Below are positions 13,446 through 22,956 of a stretch of 64,000 nucleotides of DNA, piece by piece. Source of the stretch: Prunella strophiata (lineage: Eukaryota; Chordata; Aves; Passeriformes; Prunellidae); NCBI GenBank assembly GCA_036583965.1, contig JAZBQD010000014.1, forward strand, positions 47,343,126-47,407,125, given 5' to 3'. Each line of letters begins with the position of its first letter. The stretch's first letter is position 1. The position numbers and the translations under genes are program-made. The notes below the pieces were generated by a model, which searched no databases, had not been told where the DNA came from, and saw nothing but the letters and a program-made list of their open reading frames with translations.

Positions 13446-14675
13446 CCTCTTCTCTTCTCTTCTCTTCTCTTCTCTTCTCTTCTCTTCTCTTCTCTTCTCT
13501 TCTCTTCTCTTCTCTTCTCTTCTCTTCTCTTCTCTTCTCTTCTCTTCTCTTCTCTTCTCTTCTCTTCTCTTCTCTTCTCTTCTCTTCTCTTCTCTTCTCT
13601 TCTCTTCTCTTCTCTTCTCTTCTCTTCTCTTCTCTTCTCTTCTCTTCTCTTCTCTTCTCTTCTCTTCTCTTCTCTTCTCTTCTCTTCTCTTCTCTTCTCT
13701 TCTCTTCTCTTCTCTTCTCTTCTCTTCTCTTCTCTTCTCTTCTCTTCTCTTCTCTTCTCTTCTCTTCTCTTCTCTTCTCTTCTCTTCTCTTCTCTTCTCT
13801 TCTCTTCTCTTCTCTTCTCTTCTCTTCTCTTCTCTTCTCTTCTCTTCTCTTCTCTTCTCTTCTCTTCTCTTCTCTTCTCTTCTCTTCTCTTCTCTTCTCT
13901 TCTCTTCTCTTCTCTTCTCTTCTCTTCTCTTCTCTTCTCTTCTCTTCTCTTCTCTTCTCTTCTCTTCTCTTCTCTTCTCTTCTCTTCTCTTCTCTTCTCT
14001 TCTCTTCTCTTCTCTTCTCTTCTCTTCTCTTCTCTTCTCTTCTCTTCTCTTCTCTTCTCTTCTCTTCTCTTCTCTTCTCTTCTCTTCTCTTCTCTTCTCT
14101 TCTCTTCTCTTCTCTTCTCTTCTCTTCTCTTCTCTTCTCTTCTCTTCTCTTCTCTTCTCTTCTCTTCTCTTCTCTTCTCTTCTCTTCTCTTCTCTTCTCT
14201 TCTCTTCTCTTCTCTTCTCTTCTCTTCTCTTCTCTTCTCTTCTCTTCTCTTCTCTTCTCTTCTCTTCTCTTCTCTTCTCTTCTCTTCTCTTCTCTTCTCT
14301 TCTCTTCTCTTCTCTTCTCTTCTCTTCTCTTCTCTTCTCTTCTCTTCTCTTCTCTTCTCTTCTCTTCTCTTCTCTTCTCTTCTCTTCTCTTCTCTTCTCT
14401 TCTCTTCTCTTCTCTTCTCTTCTCTTCTCTTCTCTTCTCTTCTCTTCTCTTCTCTTCTCTTCTCTTCTTTCTCTTCTCTTCTCTTCTCTTCTCTTCTCTT
14501 CTCTTCTCTTCTCTTCTCTTCTCTTCTCTTCTCTTCTCTTCTCTTCTCTTCTCTTCTCTTCTCTTCTCTTCTCTTCTCTTCTCTTCTCTTCTTTCTCTTC
14601 TCTTCTCTTCTCTTTTGTCTTGTCTTCTCTTCTATTGTCCTTCTCTTGTCTTCTGTCTCCTTTCTCTACTCCGGA
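13446..14675 (+). repeat. Giant TCTCT pentanucleotide microsatellite
   Basis: A tandem array of the pentamer TCTCT (minus strand AGAGA). It runs without a visible error from about 13447 to 14468, roughly 204 units. Single-base phase slips then occur near 14469 and 14593, and the array decays into TTTTGTCTTGTC-type variants up to about 14675. The + strand is all pyrimidine, so the duplex is a mirror-symmetric homopurine/homopyrimidine tract able in principle to form a triplex (H-DNA). The decay lies only on the right side, which suggests that the pure part is the younger expansion. Long frames through it (LFSSL or REEKR repeats) are not genes. Confidence 0.98.
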
Positions 14676-16842
14676 CCCTCCTTCTGCTTTTTGCCGCATG
14701 AGCCCTGTGCTCCAGGTTTTGGTGAGAACAGCTGAGTCCAGTGAAGGAGGGAGGAAGATGGATGATACTTTGCCTCTTCTTTCCCTTGGGGATCTTTTCT
14801 ACCTAAATAGGTAAGGTCAAATTTTTGACCTTTGTCATATATTATCAGACTGAATGACTTACTCAATTCAGTGTTAAAGGCATTTGGAAACTATTAATTA
14901 TTCTGGTGGCCCAGATTGAAATAGCTTAAAATTGCCTGACTTTAAAAGGTATCCTACACCACCAAGTATTCTGGAGAATTTTAGGGTTTTTTTTCCTTGA
15001 AAACTAATTAAAAGTCCTATCCACAGACTTAAAACACATCTTCAAATTCTTCAGAGTGTGATCTGAATAAAGATCATAAATTTAGGTTCCTGAATCTAGA
15101 TAGAGCCTGAAACAGAAGCTCTGATGCTTCCCAGTAATTACACAGAAATCTAGGTATCATCTTTAAGCTCCAGAGAGAACTTCTAAAAGACAGCATGTCT
15201 TCTTGCAAAGTGGCATGAACTCAATAAACTGCTGAACAAATGAAAATATTTTAATTGCTAAAAAATAATGTTATTCACACCAAAGTATTATCTGCTAGGG
15301 TACAGAGAACAAAATCCAGATACATGTTTGCCTTATTGGGTAGTAGCTTTTGACATTTAATACAGGGTTTGCAAGGATTTTCAGTTTACTAGGACAGATG
15401 AATTTCCCTGAACCTTTTGTGTTCCAAATTAATGATGGCACCTTGTTTTCCTACTTCGTATGCCCATTAGGGAAATGCATAATTCATTCTAAAGATGTGC
15501 ATGAAGTGAGGTTTTTTTTGTGTTTGTGATCAGCTTTTACAAACAGGACAGAAATGACCACTTTATGTAAACAGCTACTGAAGCAGAATGTATATTTAGT
15601 TATTCCCACTTAATTCCAGCCTTGTTTATTCTCTCTGTTATTCAACAGTTCTACAGATCACTAGAAAAACTATGGCAGCAGATTTAATATTCAGCAAGAA
15701 GGGCAATGTTCATATTTTTGAGCTGAAAAATAATATTTTTTATGATGATTCTCTGACTTTAAAATACGTGCAGATTAATAAGAGAAAAAACATCTCTGAT
15801 GTTGGTGGAAATCTCACAAACAGCAATTTAAGGTCTATTTTCCATGGTTAAATTAACAACCAAGCCATTCTGGCAAATTTCCAGTTTTCACAAATTAAAG
15901 ATATTTTACTGATAAATCCTTTGTCTTTTAGCAATTCACTGTATTCACTGTATTAATATTTTCTGATAATATTGTACAACATTTATTTTTTTTCATTGTG
16001 CTTCAGCTAAACATGGGCATGAAGTGAATTCTTGTGAAAAGAAAACAAAAGATACATTTTTTGAAACCAAAAGAAATTCCACACATTTCACTTGGCCCTA
16101 TGAGCAGAAGGTGTGAAGGAAGGGGCTGAAATGCTAGAGACATCAAATGCTTTAAAAACCAGCACTTGAGTGTTTAAAAAATAGACTGTCAGCTGAAATG
16201 TTTCAATGTGAGAGAGAGAGAAGGAGAGGCTCAAAGGTGTTTAAAAGGGCTGCTGGAGAGGCTTGTATCTGGAGCAGTAATAGTGAGAAATTCATCTGTG
16301 CTGCTGATGGGGAGGGCAGTATCAGACACTACTGAGGCGCTGAATGTGCTGGCACTGGAGCTGCAAGTGGTGACACTGGTGGTTGTGGGAGGGGTGGAGG
16401 TGACAGCTTTGTTAGCAGCCTGGTGTCTGATGAAGAGAATGTTTCTCTCAGAGTGTACCCTTCACCTTCACGTTAAAAATGGCATTTGGTAAGCTATTTA
16501 TGGGGATTTGGGGGATTTTAGTTCTCCTTTGCCATATGGGTGGTTGCTGACATTAGATTTGGCACTTTTTTCCTGAACTGGATCATTGCAAAACCAATGA
16601 GATGGTCTGAATTTCAATGATGTCTTCTTCTTTGGAACTTTCACAGGCTATATCCCCTTTCCTTCATTTGTGATTGAACTTTGTGAGAAGATAAGCAAGA
16701 ATACCTACATTAGATTCACCTATAGTAAAGAAAGACAAGCAAAATATGGGCTTTGAAGCAGATATTGGACATTACAGACTGCTTCAGTGTAAATTCAAAA
16801 TTGGCAGCGCTCAGATATGCTTGAAGTGTATTTCAAAAAGTC
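14676..16842. other. Non-coding spacer between the first two arrays
   Basis: AT-rich sequence with no recognised element. Around 16208-16488 a more GC-rich segment carries a 94-codon open frame whose 3' end coincides with a donor-like site (TTTG|GTAAGC, GT at 16489-16490), preceded by an acceptor-like TTTCTCTCAG ending at 16451. The implied 37-bp exon is too weakly supported to call. Confidence 0.55.
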
Positions 16843-17072
16843 TTTCCCTTCCCTTCCCTTCCCTTCCCTTCCCTTCCCTTCCCTTCCCTTCCCTTCCCTT
16901 CCCTTCCCTTCCCTTCCCTTCCCTTCCCTTCCCTTCCCTTCCCTTCCTTCCCTTCCCTTCCCTTCCCTTCCCTTCCCTTCCCTTCCCTTCCCTTCCCTTC
17001 CCTTCCCTTCCCTTCCCTTCCCTTCCCTTCCCTTCCCTTCCCTTCCCTTCCCTTCCCTTCCTTCCCTTCCCT
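16843..17072 (+). repeat. CCCTT pentanucleotide microsatellite
   Basis: About 46 units of CCCTT (minus strand GGGAA), broken only by two one-base contractions near 16946 and 17060. The minus strand has G-triplets separated by two bases, the pattern of a short-loop G-quadruplex. The right end runs into CCCTCTACAG (to 17078) and then TAAAGTAAGTG, so the array makes an unusually long polypyrimidine tract in front of an acceptor-like CAG, with a donor-like GTAAGT only four bases later. Confidence 0.97.
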
Positions 17073-19543
17073 CTACAGTAAAGTAAGTGAAAAAATTCTG
17101 GTTTCTAGAGTTTTGGGATTTGGGGGCATTTTTATGTTGGATTATTATTATTATTAGTAGTAGTAGTAATTATTATAGTGCAATATTATAACACTGTTCT
17201 CACATGTATTAATAAACATCTAAACCTGACAATACTTTTGCTGTGATGAAAGAAGTTTGTTCCAATTTATGATACACAGCAATTCACTTCAGTACTTTTG
17301 CTCCACTTTTCTGCAGTTGTAATAACAGGGAATGTTGAGGAAGATTTTTTCAGTCACTAACAGGTGGGGGTTTTGTCCTATATCAGAAAATTTCTCTGAA
17401 AAGTTAGTAAAAGTACCATGTCCTTAGGACATTTTCCAGAACATTATAAAAGCTAAATCCCAGAGCTATTGTTTTAGGGATAAATATTTTCAATGTATTT
17501 GCAAAAGTGTCAAATTGGAATACCATAGGATTTGTAAACAAATAGTGTTTTACTGGGCAATTTTTCTATAGCTTTAAATGTATTTTTGAAAAAAAACCAA
17601 CCAAAGCAAAACTAGGTAGCAGATCTATAAATGTTTATACAGGCTTTCCTCACACTGGTGCCTTTCGTCATGTAAATAAATAAAATTATTAATATACTTT
17701 GTTTTTTAAAACACAGATGTGAGGACTTCCCCCTGTGGTTCTCTTTCACACAGGCTCTGTATTTGTCTAGCAGTGCTCCAACATACAGATGTGTGTGACA
17801 CTGGAGTTTTGAGAGCTGCAGTGAATGGCACCATTGCAGAGGCTTGCTGGCAAACAAAAGTCTGGAGATATTTATAGTTACTAGCATTCCAGCCTTTGAA
17901 TAAATAGTTGACTAGTCTTTTCAACTCCTGGCTAAATAGCAAATGTTAAGATTACTTCCAGTGGGGCACAGGCACTATAGCAGACACACATCTTGGTCTT
18001 ATTTCAGTTCTCTACAGAGTCCAAAGAGCTGTTTCTAATTCTTGTCTGAATTTATAGCTTTTCTGCTTGGACTTCAGATTGGCTCAGGACTCAAAGCCAA
18101 CTGAACACAGAATCGGTAAGGCATCCTATTTTCACTAAAAACTTTTCTTTTTTATTTTTTTTGATTGGTAACACAGTCACTGAGAATTTCAACTTCTGGA
18201 ATTTTCTGAGCTCTTTTGAACAGAGTTTCTCTAGCCTGCTCCTGAGAAGAATATGGACACACAATATATTTAGACTATTCATAGTTTTTATTCTGCTGAT
18301 ATTATTTTTTCTTTTTATTTTTTTCTCATTGATCAATGCTATATTTTAGAGAATACAGAATACAGAATTTTTGTTTTTTAACCAGAATGAAGGACAATGT
18401 TTGAGAACATTGTGTTCACTGACATGTAAGAAGTTCAAGTGCAAGCAGAGCACGTTTACCAAAATTTACAAGGTTACCCAAGATTCCTGGACTGCATAGC
18501 AGTTTTCTGAGCTGCCTTTATGAAACCAAACCAGAGAAAAAAGAGAAGTGACATTTCTCATTGTGGCTACTTTTGATAGGATGGATATTTGAGGGAGATT
18601 TGTTTATATCTATTTTTTGATACCATGGGGTAGGTGCCTAAAAGAAGACAAGAAAATAAAAAATTGATTTCTTCAAACTTTATGATTTCTATTTGCAAAT
18701 AGGTTTAGCTCTTGCAGCTCTTCTGTTCACCTCTGGACAAGTAGTGCTCATGAAGTACCTTACTGCCTTCTGTGGCAAAACTACTGACACAGCAAGTATT
18801 CTGCTGTGCCTTCTAGCTATCAAAACCTCACCCACAGCTGTTCCCTCTCTGCTCACCTCACTTCTTGTGGTGGAGGAAATGGAAATTGTGGGGAGTGAAA
18901 AATAAACAAATAAACAAAAAAATGACAAGATAGAAAAAATAAAGCCAGGGAAAAAATGGTTCATGGTTTTGCTGTTTTTGAATTTAATGCTTTCTGGGGA
19001 CCATAAGGGTGATCATAGGTAAAAAAATTGAGAGGACACAGTCACTGTACCAGAAAGTTCACTGACAAAAAGGAAAGATAAGATTCAATTATGTGTCTTT
19101 GAGTATATTTTCTGTCGTATTATAATTGTAGCATTTGGGTCTGCACTTTTTTCATTCTTTGCTGACTGACTTTTTAATCACATTCATGATAAATTTAGAG
19201 GAAATAACCAGCAACACCCAAGGCATTTGGACAAATAGCAGTGTATTACAGCATATCCCATTTTATCCAAGCTTCCCGTACTACTTCAAATTCTTCCTAA
19301 CAATTTTGCCTGCCCAGTTCTGCTGCACCCATGCTTTAATTGTTGCTATTCAGCTGGTCCTTCAGACTGCAGAACCCAATATGTTGCAGTGTCCTTTTTC
19401 ACTCAGAAAACCTCATTACAGTGAATAGCAATTTCATACAGCCAATTCAAAACGTTTCTAAGCAAACTACCTAAAAATCCTCAGGTAAACATTGTATAAG
19501 TTATTCATGAATAGATCCCTGAAGTCCATATCCTCCCATTGCA

Positions 19544-19582
<39 letters not shown>

Positions 19583-21439
19583 GTGTGTGTCTGGAAGGTG
19601 GGGGGAGCACAGATGGGGAGGTTCATCTCAGAAGGTCTGGAGATTTTAAGCTATTTCCAAGCTGTGACACAGGCCCTTTGGCAGAAAGGTCGGCAGCATA
19701 CTGTGATGGCTGGGGGTGTTGCCAACAGCTTTACAGAAGAGGTCTTAGAAACAACAGGACTCCTGTCTGCAGATCTTTGCCCACATATATCTGAAGTATC
19801 AACTAAGCAAAATTTATCACAGCTGGTTTACAGAGTGTTTCCAGATTCTCCTCACAGTCATAGAGTTTCTGATATATTTCAAAAAGTGCAACTCCTTGGG
19901 AGAAGTACAATACCCCGGATCAGGTCTCTCAGCAGCTTCTGAGCATGTATATTTTGACCCACTTGTATTCAGAAACGCAGGTCCCTACCTACCCTCTGCA
20001 CAGACTTCAGGTCTGCCTTTATCTGCTCTTTCTTCAGTGTCAATTCAGTTGTGAGCAGGCCTGCAGAAAACTGGAAAGTTACTGAATACAAAGGAAAAGA
20101 GGCCAATTACAAGTGACCTGGGGGGAGCAAAGTACATGTCTGTCTGAAGGGTTATGGTGGAATGGCTGGCATGAGTCAAGGGTAATTTTGAACTAAAACT
20201 CTGTCAAAAGGGAAAATTGTACACTGTGGATATTAACCAAACAGACACACCTAACTCATTAGAGTGTGTACATATTTATTTTTATTTTATTCAATTGTAG
20301 GAGAGATGAAGCTGAGATTGTAAAATGTTCCACATGTAGATCTGCTTCAGAAATCTTTCAGATGGGATCCACAACTCAGAGGTACCTGTGAAAGAAAGCA
20401 TTCAAGTTTTAAATCATTATATACAGTCAATACACTGAAAATTGAAAGAAAAAAAAAGGCAAAAAAAGAAACAATATCTTTAAAAAAAAAAATTGCACCA
20501 CCTACCAAGGCATATTTCAAAGCATTATTAAGTGAAAATCAAAGTGTATATAAGCCATATGTGGCCAGTTGTGATTGCTGATTTTCAGTCCCATTTAGAA
20601 CATTAAAACTTCTAACATTTTCAAAAATTCATATATATGTGTGCTCATAGTCCTATTTAGGACCATATATTGTATGTTATTGTCACACCATTTTGTAGAT
20701 CTTTCTGATTTGAAAAAGCAAAAGGCTATTCAGCCTTTGAAAGACAGATTATTGGATCAGTAACTATACAACAGTGACACATAATAATTGTGATGTTACT
20801 TCCTCACAAGACTTTCCCATATTTGCAAAGCCATCTCAGGAGGCCAGGCATTTGGTGCCAGGTTTCCTAACCATATTCTTTCACCATCCCAGCAAGGAAA
20901 GAATTTTTGTAAGTTTTGATCCCTTTGCTCAACACTCTCTTCTTCATATTGCATATCTCAGAGGGCGGGCTCTGCACTCCTAATTCCAAGGTAGCCATGA
21001 TAACTTTGAAGGTGTCACTGAATATGTGTTAATGTTATAAAAGGTAGTTTTCCCTAGCTCCTGAGGGTCCTATTGGTTCTGCTATGTTCTGGTTTTTAGC
21101 TGGGAAGATACTACTGGGATTCCTTTCCTTACCCCCTGGCATGACTGTATGGATAAATGAATAAAATGTGATTCAAGATCCAAGTCCTGATTTCGAAGTA
21201 TTTCTGTTTTCACATTGGATGGCAGAAAGTCAAAATGAGCAAGCAAAAATCTGCCTCTGAGTATTGCTGTGGATTTAGCCAGACCTCAGCCTGGCCTTTG
21301 CAGTATTTCTTCCAGTGTGGTATTCCCAACACAGGTCAAGTAAAAGTTTGCCCTTCCCCAAACTATGTTCTGCTGGCAGCCAGTCATTACTGAAGAGACT
21401 GTAAGACAACTGCACATCCAGATTTCTGAGGAACCAGCA
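17073..21439. other. Non-coding spacer between second and third arrays
   Basis: AT-rich with no recognised transposon. It contains short ATT/AGT triplet runs at 17142-17168 and a 28-base A run (19547-19574). The 119-codon frame at 19583-19942 (+) follows the A run and has no recognisable domain or splice signals. The minus frame at 18689-18964 also lacks support. Confidence 0.6.
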
Positions 21440-21811
21440 GGGAGAGAAAGAGAGAAAAGAGAGAAAGAAAGAAAGAGAGAAAGAAAGAAAGAAAGAAGAA
21501 AGAAAGAAAGAGAGAAAGAAAGAAAGAAAGAAAGAGAGAAAGAAAGAAAGAAAGGGAGAAAGAAAGAAAGAAAGAGAGAAAGAAAGAAAGAGAGAAAGAA
21601 AGAAAGAGAGAAAGAAAGAAAGGGAGAAAGAAAGAAAGAGAGAAAGAAAGAAAGAGAGAAAGAAAGAAAGGGAGAAAGAAAGAAAGAAGAAAGAAAGAAA
21701 GAAAGAGAGAAAGAAAGAAAGAGAGAAAGGAAAGAAAGAAAGAAGAAAGAAAGAAGAAAGAAAGAAAGAAAGAGAGAAAGAAAGAAAGAAAGAAAGAGAG
21801 AAAGAAAGAAA
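21440..21811 (+). repeat. Irregular GAAA/GAGA purine array
   Basis: All-purine + strand made of GAAA units interspersed with GAGA, and occasional GGGA (for example near 21554, 21621 and 21670). The irregular unit order contrasts with the exact arrays on its right and suggests an older, interrupted part of the compound locus. Confidence 0.95.
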
Positions 21812-22099
21812 GAAGGAAAGAGAGAAGGAAAGAGAGAAGGAAAGAGAGAAGGAAAGAGAGAAGGAAAGAGAGAAGGAAAGAGAGAAGGAAAGAGAGAAGG
21901 AAAGAGAGAAGGAAAGAGAGAAGGAAAGAGAGAAGGAAAGAGAGAAGGAAAGAGAGAAGGAAAGAGAGAAGGAAAGAGAGAAGGAAAGAGAGAAGGAAAG
22001 AGAGAAGGAAAGAGAGAAGGAAAGAGAGAAGGAAAGAGAGAAGGAAAGAGAGAAGGAAAGAGAGAAGGAAAGAGAGAAGGAAAGAGAGAAGGAAAGAGA
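21812..22099 (+). repeat. Exact 12-bp minisatellite GAAGGAAAGAGA, 24 copies
   Basis: The 12-mer GAAGGAAAGAGA repeats 24 times over 288 bp with no visible substitution. It is embedded in simpler GAAA/GAGA repeats, so it probably arose when a composite unit from the older array was amplified as a block. The perfect identity implies recent expansion, ongoing homogenisation or assembly consensus filling. Reading frames across it (KREGKREG type) are artefacts. Confidence 0.97.
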
Positions 22100-22155
22100 G
22101 AAAGAAAGAAAGAAAGGGAGAAAGAAAGAAAGAAAGAGAGAAAGAAAGAAAGAAA
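22100..22155 (+). repeat. GAAA tail at the purine-pyrimidine switch
   Basis: Short return to GAAA/GAGA units with one GGGA. It ends at position 22155, the last purine of an uninterrupted purine run of about 700 bp; the next base begins the pyrimidine run. Confidence 0.93.
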
Positions 22156-22956
22156 CTCCTCCCTCCCTCCCTCCCTCCCTCCCTCCCTCCCTCCCTCCCT
22201 CCCTCCCTCCCTCCCTCCCTCCCTCCCTCCCTCCCTCCCTCCCTCCCTCCCTCCCTCCCTCCCTCCCTCCCTCCCTCCCTCCCTCCCTCCCTCCCTCCCT
22301 CCCTCCCTCCCTCCCTCCCTCCCTCCCTCCCTCCCTCCCTCCCTCCCTCCCTCCCTCCCTCCCTCCCTCCCTCCCTCCCTCCCTCCCTCCCTCCCTCCCT
22401 CCCTCCCTCCCTCCCTCCCTCCCTCCCTCCCTCCCTCCCTCCCTCCCTCCCTCCCTCCCTCCCTCCCTCCCTCCCTCCCTCCCTCCCTCCCTCCCTCCCT
22501 CCCTCCCTCCCTCCCTCCCTCCCTCCCTCCCTCCCTCCCTCCCTCCCTCCCTCCCTCCCTCCCTCCCTCCCTCCCTCCCTCCCTCCCTCCCTCCCTCCCT
22601 CCCTCCCTCCCTCCCTCCCTCCCTCCCTCCCTCCCTCCCTCCCTCCCTCCCTCCCTCCCTCCCTCCCTCCCTCCCTCCCTCCCTCCCTCCCTCCCTCCCT
22701 CCCTCCCTCCCTCCCTCCCTCCCTCCCTCCCTCCCTCCCTCCCTCCCTCCCTCCCTCCCTCCCTCCCTCCCTCCCTCCCTCCCTCCCTCCCTCCCTCCCT
22801 CCCTCCCTCCCTCCCTCCCTCCCTCCCTCCCTCCCTCCCTCCCTCCCTCCCTCCCTCCCTCCCTCCCTCCCTCCCTCCCTCCCTCCCTCCCTCCCTCCCT
22901 CCCTCCCTCCCTCCCTCCCTCCCTCCCTCCCTCCCTCCCTCCCTCCCTCCCTCCCT
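22156..22956 (+). repeat. CCTC tetranucleotide array, about 200 units, GGGA on the minus strand
   Basis: About 800 bp of CCTC tetramers, exact apart from the first few bases. The minus strand is (GGGA)n: G-triplets with single-base loops, the class expected to form very stable parallel G-quadruplexes. The C-rich strand could form i-motifs. The array runs into TTTTCTCAC and then a T-run ending in TTTTTTCAG (22980), resembling a splice acceptor with an extreme polypyrimidine tract. Not coding. Confidence 0.98.

Noticed and set aside
13400..14814. Open frames of 419-470 codons (LFSSL and REEKR repeats)
   Set aside because: They are translations of the TCTCT microsatellite. A pentamer with no stop in any phase stays open on both strands; there is no unique coding sequence.
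19583..19942. 119-codon + frame after an A run
   Set aside because: One of the longer non-repeat frames, but with no recognised domain, splice sites or promoter. Its length is plausible by chance in 64 kb.
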